A stretch of DNA of 64,000 bases from Endocalyx cinctus (Eukaryota; Ascomycota; Sordariomycetes; Amphisphaeriales; Apiosporaceae), in contig BCKC01000008.1 of assembly GCA_001600455.1 (NCBI GenBank), positions 779,345 through 843,344 on the forward strand. Reading direction: 5' to 3'. The notes beneath the pieces were generated by a model that was not told the origin of the DNA, searched no databases, and saw only the letters and a program-made list of their open reading frames with translations. Positions 1 through 10,017 of the stretch are shown here, in pieces. The position numbers and the translations under genes were made by a program. Each line of letters opens with the position of its first letter. The first letter of the stretch is position 1.

Positions 1-462
1 TGGACCTGGAGAAATTTGTCTTAGCGCATGCACAATATAGCTAAGCTTAGTAGAAATAACGCCCTTATTTTCTTTGGTAAGAAGTGACCATACTTCGCGT
101 AATGTTTTGCCAGATATAAGACTTATATATAAAAATGTATATATATCATATACTCTCCAACCGAACACTTCCGGTACTGGCACCTCGCCGTTAGGAAAGG
201 CTTGCTTAATAGCTCGCAGTGTTTATGCTTCTTCCCGCCGGAGATAAAGCGAGTTATTAAATTTGACCATTAAATTCAGATGTTTAAACACGGAGATTCC
301 ATTATACGAGTTTGGGTGTTCCAGGAGAATCTCTGCGGGTGACGGCAGTTGAGCTGCTGGAGACTGAAAGAAGGAAGTATCATAAAAATCATGCTTATTA
401 CCCAAAAGATCGGGCAGGGAAGAGATATCGATAATTGGCCGTGTTTGTGACTTCTTTTCCAT
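1..462 (-). pseudogene. Aminoglycoside phosphotransferase (APH/choline kinase-like) gene, broken by an in-frame stop; 3' end outside window
   Basis: Reading from the ATG at 462 toward position 1 gives one open frame of 154 codons interrupted only by TAA at 225-223. The N-terminal part (PSPAEI...SVFKHLNLMVKF) and the part after the stop (TLRAIKQAFPNGEVPVPEVFGW, then SGKTLREVW) match the N-lobe layout of fungal APH-family kinases: a short leader, a 'lVVKyg' strand, 'EAqtL..i....P.VPVPEVyGW', then the 'G.tLe..W' segment. At the stop the family normally has Gln in E-A-Q-T-L, so TAA probably replaced CAA, a C-to-T change. The rest of the kinase, including the catalytic loop, would lie to the left of the window. 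It sits in an AT-rich relic zone. It could still be expressed as a truncated 79-residue product, but decay is the simpler reading. Confidence 0.62.
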
Positions 463-839
463 ATTAAAGACGATGGAAACAAGTGTAAAACTTATATACA
501 GGTGAAAGGTCGTAGTATAGATCTCGACTTAGGGTTATTGGGCTCTTACGTAGGAAGATGGTTTATCCCGGCCCTGCTACCTTGGGAGACGCCCTTTAAT
601 TTGACACGTTCTCTTCTTGTGACGGCGAACGCTACTATTACCAGAATGAGCTTACGTAAGGAAGTACGCCCCTATAAAGGGGTATCTCTTTGATCGTACA
701 TGTGTAGATACTCTCTTCTCCTTTCTTTCCTCTTTAGCCTTAATATTTTGTTAGTCTTCTGAGTATTAGCTGCGGTTGCAGGCCAGTCCCGACACTTCTA
801 GTGAGCTCGCCGTGATACTTTTTGTGAGATGTTGTTAGA
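463..839. other. AT-rich spacer, possible transposon remnant
   Basis: No credible gene. A stretch around 660-690 has CCCCTATAAAGGGG, a TATA-like box inside a near-palindrome followed by a pyrimidine-rich tract (710-735). This resembles the promoter part of a fungal LTR, but I cannot define LTR ends or a primer binding site, so this is only a suggestion. Confidence 0.3.
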
Positions 840-1077
840 GGGATGTCTCTTAGTATATCGTTAACCTCGATATCTTAGGTCGACAAAATATTCGACCGGT
901 TGGATTAGTCGGCTCGCCTTTTGTAGTCGATAAGGGATCGATCACTACCCGAATGAAAAGGTTTAAGGAATGATATGCCTCGAGGTATCGCTGAAGTATT
1001 TGGGGTTATACTTGTTTTTCGGCCTCTTCGCGTCGACGTTGTTCTTCTGCAAGTTGACGTCTTAGATTAACTTCCAT
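840..1077 (-). pseudogene. Relic of a multicopy filamentous-fungal gene family (coiled-coil leader plus 'LEAYHSL...NPTGRIF' block)
   Basis: From the ATG at 1077 the minus strand reads a charged helix (RRQLAEEQRRREEAEKQV), then TAA at 1008-1006. The same frame continues as QILQRYLEAYHSLNLFIRVV and TTKGEPTNPTGRIF before a second stop near 850. From memory, this order (an RREEAE-rich coil, then 'LE.YLEACHSLSLAIQVVTD', then 'LTTQG.TTNP.GRI.PR') is typical of a high-copy family of predicted proteins in Sordariomycete genomes. Function is unknown to me. At the first stop the family usually has Gln before Pro-Gln, so CAA to TAA is again plausible. Only the N-terminal block is recognisable. Confidence 0.5.
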
Positions 1078-1140
1078 AATAGTGATAAAAAGATTGAAAA
1101 GAGTTAAAATGACATATTAGCGACTGGAATTATAAGGTGA

Positions 1141-1230
1141 ATGAAATCGCTTGTTTATATTTTTAGAGCGACTTCTTAAGAAGTCGCTCGCTTATTTTTA
1201 TTAAGTTGATCTCTGTAAGGGACTAGTATA
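1141..1230. repeat. Palindrome-bearing repeat, copy A (24-bp perfect palindrome at 1166-1189)
   Basis: The half-site GAGCGACTTCTT is followed directly by its exact reverse complement, giving a 24-bp perfect palindrome at 1166-1189. It is followed by CGCTTATTTTTATTAAGTTG. The same core and flank recur at about 1471-1535, and the core recurs at 47482-47503, so this is part of a dispersed repeat rather than a chance dyad. Confidence 0.6.
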
Positions 1231-1470
1231 GAGCCTTGAAGGTTGACATATAAGGTCAGCTGATGATCGTATAAGGAGTGCACTGGCCCGAGAGTTTGGC
1301 CGACCCCACTCTATGCGCATACATATTATTGAAAACTTTGACTACTGTAACATATTACTTCTATCTCACTAGATTGAAGTAATTATCGTAACTATACCGT
1401 AGTTTTAATAAATAGATCGTTTATCACCTTGTTTAGCGTTCCGTTATCTATATCGTTATAATCTTTTTAT

Positions 1471-1535
1471 CTAATAAGCGATTTCTTAAGAAGTCGTTCG
1501 CTTACTTTTATTAGGTTAACCTCTTTATTTAATAA
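1471..1535. repeat. Palindrome-bearing repeat, copy B (transition-diverged)
   Basis: This stretch reads AGCGATTTCTTAAGAAGTCG then TTCGCTTACTTTTATTAGG. Compared with copy A at 1166 it differs mainly by C/T and G/A transitions, in both the palindrome and its right flank. It lies 5' of the A/B-box module at 1670-1730. The 47.5 kb copy has the same palindrome-then-module order at a similar distance, so they may be one element. Confidence 0.55.
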
Positions 1536-1659
1536 ATAATAACTTTCTAAAAAGTTACATATTTTTAAGTTACTTTTAATTAATAAAACGGTCATTCCGT
1601 TTTATTACGATGTTTTTACTATAGCAAATTAAAAGTTATGCAAATTTATCCATATTTTA

Positions 1660-1765
1660 TTTGAGAAAAGGGGGTCCAGCTCAGGCTAGGCTCAGGCTAA
1701 AAGCGGCATGGCTCAGGTTCAAGTCCCAATTTGATGTGCATTGGTAAAAGTGACTATATGTAGTT
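1660..1765 (+). repeat. SINE-like module with tRNA-type A and B boxes
   Basis: A-box-like AGCTCAGGCTAGG lies at 1678-1690 and a good B box, GGTTCAAGTCC, at 1716-1726. The spacing of about 39 nt between their starts fits an internal Pol III promoter. No cloverleaf can be folded convincingly, so it is not called a tRNA gene. A diverged copy lies at 47586-47640, and a 14-nt word from the module (AAAGCGGCATGGCT) recurs at about 54132-54145. The interpretation as a tRNA-derived SINE or other non-autonomous element is an inference. Confidence 0.42.
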
Positions 1766-1985
1766 ATCGTGTTGTGGTGAGCATCCTCAAACCCCCCCCA
1801 CCTTATTTATATATTAGAACACCCATCAGAGTCATTGATAGAAGCTAGCGGCGTGCAAACGTATCGTTAATCTGCTGATAGATCTTATTAATCGAATAAT
1901 TATGACATTGTTATAGATATTTACAAATATATATCAGTTATAACTTGGAGTCTGAGATTACGACATAAAGCATAAGTCAAGCATC
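1766..1985. other. AT-rich spacer directly upstream of SER2
   Basis: Contains a run of nine C (1792-1800) and AT-rich sequence up to the SER2 start. No gene seen. Any SER2 promoter must lie within or next to the repeat-derived DNA. Confidence 0.4.
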
Positions 1986-3410
1986 ATGGCCGCTGAAAGC
2001 AGCCCCGCAAAGCAGGCCTCAGGTCGACCGCAGCTGTCCGCGATGAGAACAAGTTCCTACCTCAAGGAACACCAACAATACCGTCCACCGAAACAACCGG
2101 AATCTCATTTTGGCATAGACACCGTTGTAGAGGATCTTCAGGGTGCTCGTATCTCACCTCCTAAATCCTTCAGTCCATTCAATGGCGTGCCGTCTAAAGA
2201 GGACCCGCCTCGCATTGTCGAAGGCGTTAGCCACGACTTCACGCACCCCAATTGTGCTCCCTCTCGTGGAACACGTTCGAATAGGCTCATAGCCACTCTC
2301 ATGTATAAGCCCACGTCGGCACGGGCTGCGTCCAGCGTTCTACCATCTCCGAGATTTACTTCCTCGAATTCCGATATACCGGCCAATTTCGCTCCCACTA
2401 CGAATATCGAATCATACCCCCTTGAACCGCCCGCGGCCGCCGAACCCGAACCTCTCGACCATCTTTACGGCTCTTACGTGTCGCCGATGTGTATCACGTC
2501 CTTCCTCCATCTTATGTCTTCGTTCCCGCTTCCGCAAGGCATCAATGAAGTCACGTCGGCGCATCGTTGTCTCGACGACCCCGAACACCCCTTCGTCGTC
2601 GAGCTCACGCTGTCCCCCGCGCCGTCGCCGGACTACCTATCCTTATCCGATCTGCGTAAGCACGAGCTCATCTACAGGTTCGAGCGGGAGTGGAACGTCG
2701 ACGTGGCTTTGCAGCCGGATACCCTCTGGCGACGACACCCGCGCCTCGTAGTCTTCGACATGGACAGTACCTTGATCACCCAAGAAGTCATCGACCTGCT
2801 GGCCGCGACTATCACCGACCCCCCCGATCTCGCCGCTAGGGTCGCCGACATCACCCACCGCGCGATGCTGGGCGAGTTGGAATTCGACAGCGCGTTCAGG
2901 GAAAGGGTCGCGCTTCTCAAGGGCCTGCCGGTCACCATCTTCGAGCAACTGCGGCCGGTGCTCGACGTGACCAACGGCGTGCCCGAGCTGCTGAAAGCGT
3001 TCAAGAGGCTGGGTGTCAAGACGGCCGTGCTCTCGGGCGGCTTCCTGCCCCTCACGAGCTGGCTGGCCGGCGAGCTGGGCATCAACCACGCGCACGCGAA
3101 CGAGGTGGTCGTCGACGACGCGGGACGCCTCACGGGCGAGGTGAAGGGGAAGATCGTCGGCAAGGAGCGGAAACGGGAGCTTCTCCTCGAGATCGCCGAG
3201 AAGGAAGGCGTCACGCTCGATCAGGTCGTCGCGGTGGGAGACGGGGCTAACGACTTGCTGATGCTGGGGACCGCGGCCCTGGGCGTGGCGTGGAACGCGA
3301 AACCGAGGGTACAGATGGAGGCGAGCGCGCGGCTGAACGGCGATTCGTTAGCTAGCTTGTTGTATTTCTTCGGCTTCACTAGCGAGGAGGTGGCTATGCT
3401 GACGGCGTGA
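1986..3410 (+). CDS. SER2: Phosphoserine phosphatase (HAD superfamily, SerB type)
   Basis: Single-exon gene of 474 aa. It should catalyse the last step of serine synthesis from 3-phosphoglycerate, hydrolysing O-phosphoserine to serine in the cytosol. HAD motifs are in order: motif I DMDST at about residues 258-262 with nucleophile Asp258 and acid/base Asp260, motif II Ser350-Gly-Gly, the motif III lysine region (GKIVGKERKRELL), and motif IV GDGAND at 418-423. The region at about 165-240 is ACT-like, as in other fungal SerB proteins, and precedes the catalytic domain. It is longer than yeast Ser2 (about 309 aa) because of a poorly conserved, Ser/Pro-rich leader of about 150 residues. The first ATG of the open frame was taken as start; a later in-frame Met is possible. 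GC content rises sharply in the catalytic half. The gene lies just after an AT-rich repeat zone. Confidence 0.93.
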   Translation: MAAESSPAKQASGRPQLSAMRTSSYLKEHQQYRPPKQPESHFGIDTVVEDLQGARISPPKSFSPFNGVPSKEDPPRIVEGVSHDFTHPNCAPSRGTRSNRLIATLMYKPTSARAASSVLPSPRFTSSNSDIPANFAPTTNIESYPLEPPAAAEPEPLDHLYGSYVSPMCITSFLHLMSSFPLPQGINEVTSAHRCLDDPEHPFVVELTLSPAPSPDYLSLSDLRKHELIYRFEREWNVDVALQPDTLWRRHPRLVVFDMDSTLITQEVIDLLAATITDPPDLAARVADITHRAMLGELEFDSAFRERVALLKGLPVTIFEQLRPVLDVTNGVPELLKAFKRLGVKTAVLSGGFLPLTSWLAGELGINHAHANEVVVDDAGRLTGEVKGKIVGKERKRELLLEIAEKEGVTLDQVVAVGDGANDLLMLGTAALGVAWNAKPRVQMEASARLNGDSLASLLYFFGFTSEEVAMLTA

Positions 3411-4079
3411 GTTGCGATGGGGGGAGACTACGAAAGAGATTTGTCACATTTCGGATTTCAACCAAGCCATACGAATCTTGATGAAGGCACTATATGGGCT
3501 GTGAGGTTTAAGACGGAGGGCAAGATTCACCTGCAGGCAAGGGTGATGTTACGACAATGATATGATCAATACTATAAACGGATCAAATGCTATATATAAG
3601 TCATTCTCGGAGTCATATACATGCTGTGAACCATCGTAATTAGATTAGCCTACCTTCACGTGATGTATACTCGTATGATAAAAGGAGAGAGCCTGGAGTA
3701 TGATGTTTTTCTTTTTCTGGCCCGAGATAGGGGGAAACAGAAAATGTCCCCTCCGAAAATAAAAACCCCCCACCTCGAACGACTCTTCTGCTCGCTATGT
3801 CGATCTGTACAAATAATGATGCTGTGGAGTTGGTGTATTATTTCGTTAAAGAACCTGATGGACTGCTAGCTTATGGTGATATAAACTTCAGTCACGAGTT
3901 TCTTAACGATGGTAGATTTTTTTTTTTTTTTTGAATTCCACATAGGAACGTTTTCACTTCAGTCTTGACTGGAATTGGGATATATACAAGTAAACTAGAT
4001 GCTAGTGCCACTCTCTAGAACAAAAGGAAAGGAGGTTCGATAAATTATAATTCCAGCGTTTGTTTTTAATTTAATAAAT
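3411..4079. other. Convergent intergenic region
   Basis: Spacer between the SER2 3' end and the 3' end of the minus-strand gene at 4080-4775. It holds a T14 tract near 3920 and short non-conserved ORFs only. Nothing else seen. Confidence 0.5.
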
Positions 4080-4775
4080 CTAGTAACCGTCTTTTCCCCA
4101 TTTGTTGTACTTGTCGTGAAGGTGCTATACAGAAGAAAAGATCGGAGGTTAGCAAAAGGAAGGAATATTTGGGTTATAGAATAGTCAAATAGTAAGTACC
4201 TTAGGTAGGTTGACGTCCGGGATCACGACGACGTTGACGGCGCTGGGAGCGTCCTTGGGTTCGGCTGAGGTGTCGCCGCCAGGGTGGTATCGGTATTTGC
4301 CCTCGCTGGCACCCGTCTCCCAGGGCATGCCGGAGCTGGCCATGCCGACGGTGGATTCGGAGGTGGACTTCGTGGGGGATCGGCCTGTAGATAGAAAACT
4401 GCGTCAGACGAAGTCGGGAAACAGATATCGAGTGTGATAATCAAGGGTACTCGGGGATTTTGTAGTTGTTATCGAAAGCTTACCGAAGTAGAGGCCAGCA
4501 CCGCCGAGAGCTAGGACCATAACACCTCCCAAGATCTAACCATATTGATACAATGTTAGTTCAATTTTTTTATTTTACTTTTTCCGGTGTGCGATATATT
4601 TCGGGTGTACGGGTGTACACGAAAGTGAGGGTATTCGGATATGACGCACCATCAACTCGGGATTTCGCTTAGACTCCTCTTTAAGAGCGGGATCGGCGGA
4701 GAGACGACGGACGGAGGTCGAGAAAGCCCTGCGGCTAGGGGCGGAGAAAGCTCTTCGGGCGATGATGGAAGCCAT
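4080..4775 (-). CDS. Small mitochondrial, single-membrane-span protein of unknown function (135 aa, 4 exons)
   Basis: Spliced model: 4775-4650, 4535-4484, 4384-4200, 4124-4080 (408 nt with stop). All junctions are in phase with canonical GT/AG. The N-terminus (MASIIARRAFSAPSRRAFST) is rich in Arg, Ser and Ala with no acids, typical of a mitochondrial presequence. Residues about 43-60 (ILGGVMVLALGGAGLYFG) form one hydrophobic span, followed by a polar tail ending HDKYNKWGKDGY. The pattern suggests an inner-membrane protein with the C-terminal tail on one side. I recognise it only as a type of small conserved fungal protein and assign no function. The last exon encodes just 14 residues and would be missed by ORF-based calling. 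Confidence 0.8.
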
Positions 4776-6225
4776 TTTTGTTTGGACGGTTTCGTTGGCG
4801 GATTTTTTTGATGATAAAAGTGTTTCTTTACAAGGAAGAACAGTAGTAGTGTAGTAGTGATTGAGAGGCTTAAAGGAACGTTAATTTGATCCAGAGTAAT
4901 AGTACGTTACGATTGACCAATAAGAGGGCCGCTTTTTTGAGGAACCGAATGATGGGGTAATCTGCCCACTTGCCTTATAATTCAGGTATTTTTCAATACT
5001 GAAGCCTAAGGATAGTGTTACTAGTGCCTAGATAGGTAACTATATCTACTACCTACACTAACTACTTCAGGGCTTGATAGGGAATGATGATACCGCTACT
5101 GAGTGCTAAGTACAGAGTACTTAATACTTATAACAGTTGACCAGCCACAATACTAGTAAAGCACAACAGCCACAAACTGATATAATGTAACGGCTTGTAT
5201 AATTTTATGTTAGAAGGTAAATAACAGCATCTAGTCAACTGTCAAGATATTTTAAGCACTACAGTCAGTAACTGTACTTCGCTGGTTTTTGATCTTTATT
5301 GCTGATTCGACACACCTAGCAACGGAACGCCCAAAATAACGTAAACAACGTTATATGGCTAGGCAGTAATTAGTAAAAATAAGAATTAAAAATCAGCGCT
5401 CAATGAAAACGACTTCTGCTCCTGGACCGCCTTGAATGTGCATGAAAGTATGACAAACGCGTACAGAGAAAGAGATTGAAATGATCTGGCCATGTATAGT
5501 GGATTATAAACCTGCCACTTTTCTTATTTCGTTCCTTGTCGAAAGATGAGTGCCAATTTTAACCGTAATCAACTACTTCATAATATCTGACCAGAAAGTC
5601 TATTTACCATCATGGCCACATTTTGTGTTTAAAGTTCGTGATCGTGGCCCGTGATCTCACAATGTTCTAGGCGATGAAAGTCTGAAAGTCTCCATAACGT
5701 TTAGCCCAATGTTTTCCTTACTATCAATATGTTCCCGACGTGATAGTTACAAAGGTTAGTTATTCAGTTATTATAGTCGAGGGCTGTACCATTTTCTTAA
5801 ATGGATAGGAGGAGTTTCTTACTATGCACATACTCCCAAGTAAAGCAAAATTATTTTCGAATATTCGGTTGACGGCCTAACTACTTAGTTAGTACGGATG
5901 AAAATCCCTCCTTCGTTTAACGAGTCCGTCTAGCCCGCCATCTTGATACGGATCGCCAAGCACGGAACTGGTGCCGATGGTTACCCGGTGAACCGATGCC
6001 ACACTGACAAAACAGGAAATTTACAATCTTCAAACTGGTTTCAGTGGCTGAACATGTAATCATTTACAATACTTAACATACGTTTCTATTTAATCAAAAA
6101 GTCTACATAAATGCTAACTTTCAATCGAGATCTCGTTTGGAAGTTTACTTACGCTGTACTACTTATTATTTACAAATAAAATCCAACTATTCAAATCAAA
6201 TACGTGTTGAACTGATTAAAACAAA
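4776..6225. other. Divergent intergenic region
   Basis: About 1.45 kb between two divergently transcribed genes, so it presumably holds both promoters. It contains several short words built from AGTACTTA/GTACTTAA (around 5100-5125) that recur in other spacers. No gene or RNA is evident. Confidence 0.45.
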
Positions 6226-6885
6226 ATGCTATTGACTTCATCCCAAGTGTCGGTCATTCTCTCCTCGTCAATAGGTACATCTACAAAACATCCTGATTTT
6301 GATTAAATACTTATAGCTAATATTAAAATTCTTCAATTTTCAGTCGGGCTATGCACATTCGCCCTGTTTCTCAGCGGTTACGTTATCCAGCAAAGAACAT
6401 TACGAGATCTCAGAGAAGCCATTAGACAACCGAGTATCCCCCGCCCAAAACCGAAGGTGTACGACGAGTTCGGCCGACTAATAAGCGACGGGGGAAGTGG
6501 AACGATACTAGAAGTAGAGAGAATACTAGGAGACGACAACAATGACAATATTCCGTTGGGTGCTGGAAACGAAGATAACGATGGGTTCACTATTATTGTG
6601 AGGCCATCCGTACCCGAGGGGGGAGAGCAAGAAGAAGAACCTGCACAAAACATCGAAACAGAAGAAACTACGTCGCAGTTGGAGCCTATCTCAGAGGAGA
6701 CCGAGCAGCAGAAAGTTGAAGGGCCTCCTCAACTTTCGGAAGACAGTGCGAATAAGCCAGAGGCCAAGGTTGAGGAGCTAGAGAAACCTATCAGCAGGGC
6801 CGAAAGGAGGCGGAGAATAAAAGAGGAGATCCGTCGGTTGTCGCAGGGTGAATCACCGGTGTACTACCAGCGGAGGTTATACTGA
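6226..6885 (+). CDS. N-terminally membrane-anchored protein with acidic tail, unknown function (196 aa, 2 exons)
   Basis: Exons 6226-6274 and 6344-6885; the 69-nt intron ends TTTTCAG. The joined protein begins with a hydrophobic segment spanning the junction (about residues 7-33, ending LCTFALFLSGYVIQQ), followed by a conserved-looking basic stretch (RTLRDLREAIRQP). A long acidic, Glu-rich and probably disordered region comes next, then a basic C-terminal helix (RAERRRRIKEEIRRL). This suggests a single-pass anchored protein. I know similar proteins only as conserved hypothetical proteins of filamentous fungi. Without the first 49-nt exon the membrane anchor is lost and the frame has no good ATG, which supports the spliced model. 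Confidence 0.75.
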
Positions 6886-8990
6886 TGCTTGACGTCTTCT
6901 CATGTTCAGTACTTTTAAGGAAGGTTGTTTATGTATGCCTATTGGTTAGCGCTGATGTAAGGTGAGGTGGACTCACCTAAACCGGTTATTGTGTACGATA
7001 TGACGGTACCTGTCTCCTGGGTTCGGGGTACGTAAAGGCCCCAAATAAGATGGATACGGTGGGGTTACGATACAGGTCATAACTATGGAGTTTTCCTATT
7101 CACAGATTGTATGTATACTCAGGGTTGGAGATTTGACTCTCCTGAACACGAAGCTTATGATGAAGACTAGACTGGGTGGGACAAGACCTGGATGAAATTG
7201 GCATGGAGAGAGGATTTTTATCGAATTTACTACCTACAAACCTGGGTATATCTAACAGGATGGGTACGGGGTCTCGGCAACTCGGTTAACGGTTTACGGC
7301 TTTGTCAGGTTGGCTATTTCATTATTTTACTTGGTGGTTGTACAGGTGGCTCATGTACTATATCTAGCATAGCTTAAGTTCGTCAAAGAACAGTCAAGAG
7401 TGCTGCGTCGAAGCTCGGTTATGTACGATGCCCTCAAAGCTTAACTTTCTCGCTTAAGTACTCGGGCTGTCGGGGCCTTTGGTGAGCGTCCAAAATTACT
7501 GCTATTAGTACTCTATATAAAGAATCAATACCACCTACTGTATGGATGTACGTACACTGCCCTTTGCATGTAGCCAACCAACAAGTAAATCCAATACAGT
7601 ACGATAATAAGTTTGTCTAGCAGGCTTATTTAGTGTCGGAGGCCCTAAGACACCACTTTCTAGTTCTTGAATAGGTGCCCAAAGTAGTAAGCTTACCCCA
7701 CTAAACTGCAGTGCCCCTGCACCCTGAATCATAACGTACTTGTAGGCATAGTGATAATAAACCCCACTAATCAGATAACTGATAAGTCCAAAGATGTCAT
7801 CAATTACCTAAGTTAAGCTGACTTTCGGGAGGTTGTCCGCCCATCCCTAGGTACCTAGGCTGCTAGGCAAGCTTTTGATAACGAAACCCCTCATTTTCAC
7901 AGAAATACAGCAATCAAGTCAGATAGAGTCATCATCGTTCCTAGGTAAGTAAGTCGGTGTGCTCTTCAGCTGATAACGTCCAACCATTCCTCTCTTTACC
8001 ATAAGAAGTCCGTGCTTTTCAATACAGGGTCGTAGGTATTCCAATACGTCTTCTTCGTTTCAACGGTAGACGGTATTCGTGACGTGCTTCTATATGTTTG
8101 GATGAGAGATATTTTATCCATGCTTCCATGATGCTATGATATCCTCGGCCGCAGCAGGCTGAAGAAACGCCAAGAACGGCAGCTCGGGAAACTATCTATC
8201 AGACCTGCAGCTTGCCTCGATAGCATACGTATAAATGTGAATTAGTTTATAACGCCGACTAACTTTCCGATGTGGGTGGCTTAGCTTGTCTCTCTTCGTA
8301 CATTACTTCACCTGCATATACTAGATAGGTTATCCCCCCCTTCCTGTACACACGACCCGACCCTGGATGAGCTGCAGTGTTATCTTGCTCTCTCCAACCA
8401 ACCACTCTTTTCTTACCTCCAATAAGGTATATGCCCGTACCTTAGTCTTTATTCACAAGACAGTGCCCCTACACACCACTTACGTCTGCTTGGTCTTTTT
8501 TTTCCCTAACGCTCACGTGTGCAATCGTGATCTATTTCCTCTCAACACTGTTGATCTGACATCTGGACCATCACACCTTAATTCTTTATCCGAACTAAGT
8601 CGTTGTTGTTGTGTGGTATTTTTGGTCATCGTGACCGTTGTACCAGTGAAACAATACCGGTTGATCTCTGCCTCCGACTTTCGCCTAGTTCAAGTTGGAG
8701 TTGAAACTATTTGGTTTACATCGCATTTCCGCCTGACTGCTGATCAACAACTATTTTGTAACCTATCTTTGTTGTGACCGGGCAATACTATCGCGGGCAT
8801 CTATAAGGCTTATTTGATAACTACCGTTCCCTTTGAGGGCCAGGGGAAATATTAAGAGTAGACAGATGTGCGAGTCTCAGTTCAGACCTTCACCGCCGCC
8901 CCTTCTTCCTTAACCTACCTCTCCCAATCTTTCTCTATTTTCTCCTTTTTTTTTTTTTCTTCTTCATAGATTTCGCGTCGACTTTACGCG
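6886..8990. other. Long intergenic region upstream of the 8991 gene
   Basis: About 2.1 kb without a supported gene. One ATG-initiated ORF of 136 codons (8367-8777) has no recognisable motif and lies where the 5' leader of the next gene would be. A pyrimidine-rich tract (8920-8965, with a T run) sits just upstream of the 8991 start, typical of fungal core promoters or transcription starts. Confidence 0.4.
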
Positions 8991-10017
8991 ATGGCTACTG
9001 AAGCAGCTATTCATCACGGCTCGGCCCGCTTAGAGCGCCTGAGTGCGGAGGACTTCGAAACAGCGTCGATCCGCTCCGCTGCTCCGTCTTATCGTAAGAC
9101 ATACCCGATTATGGAAATTGCAGGCTTCCCAGCCCTACCGATTCCACTTTCATAGGCTGCTTAAAAAATTAAACTTTTGTTCAAAGTCTGTGGGCTAACG
9201 CTGCAGATTTGTTCTAGTCTCTGATGCTCCCTCATATCATTCCACGTTGATCCCTAACGAGCCGTGCCCGGAGTATACTCCGCGAACGACACCGCCGGCG
9301 ACGACGAGGCCATCGGCGACGACTACTCCCACGAGTTCGACTCCCTCGTTATCACGACAGTCGTCGATGTTACCTCCCGTACCTATGACGTCACATTTCT
9401 CTCCCGGTGCCGGTCTTCCTCGAATCCCGTCTCCTAGACGCCGCGCGGATCTAAACGTAAGCGACTTCAGACCACCGGTGTCATGGTCCGGTAGCTCTAG
9501 CAACCCGACGGCGCGGCACTACCAGAGCGTAGCAAACCGCCGAGCGGCCGCCGCTTCTTCGTCCGCATCCGCGTCGTACGTCGACGGAGCTCTGCGCTCG
9601 GCCATCAGCCGCATCAACGCCTCGAACGCCGCGGCCGGAGAGGACCCTAACAAGATCCGGCCTCTCGAAGACCCATATCTCGTTGGTGAGGTAGCTGCCG
9701 CGCGCGCTCGGAGAGAGAGATTGGCGAGGGAGAACGGCGATGATACGTTGATCAGAGAGGACCAGCGCTGGGATTGGTTTCTAGGTAAGTTATTGCGAAC
9801 TCCTCCCCATATACTCTCTTCTATCCGAGGAAAAACGTTACTTTTGTGTTACATGACTTCTGAACGAGCCTTATGGTACCCGTGTGCATGCTAATCTCCA
9901 TCATGAATAGTGCAAATGCGGGACTGGGACGAGAGGGACCGCAGCTGGACGGCCTTCAGAAACGAAGTTGAGAACCGCAGTAACCGGAGATTCGGTCGCC
10001 GTTTCGGTCGTCTCTAG
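8991..10017 (+). CDS. Conserved filamentous-fungal protein with disordered N-terminus, unknown function (258 aa, 3 exons)
   Basis: Exons 8991-9093, 9218-9784, 9911-10017, all phases consistent. The upstream alternative AG in intron 1 gives an immediate stop, which fixes the acceptor at 9217. The first ~130 residues are Ser/Thr/Pro-rich and low-complexity. The C-terminal half carries the most conserved-looking segment: RPLEDPYLVGEVAAARARRE, RLARENGDD, REDQRWDWFL, then MRDWDERDRSW and a basic end (FGRRFGRL). This charged, Trp-rich block is what I associate with a conserved hypothetical family in Pezizomycotina. No enzyme motif, signal peptide or membrane span. A nuclear or cytosolic adaptor is possible but unsupported. 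Confidence 0.8.

Noticed and set aside
660..735. LTR of a retrotransposon
   Set aside because: A TATA-like box and pyrimidine tract are present, but no TG...CA ends, target duplication, primer binding site or partner LTR could be found.
1660..1740. A tRNA gene
   Set aside because: A good B box and a plausible A box exist, but no acceptor stem or anticodon arm folds around them, so only a tRNA-derived repeat is proposed.
8367..8777. ATG-initiated ORF of 136 codons on the plus strand
   Set aside because: No domain, no signal, unusual Cys/Val/Leu-rich composition with no fungal codon preference. It lies just upstream of a real gene where a 5' leader is expected.
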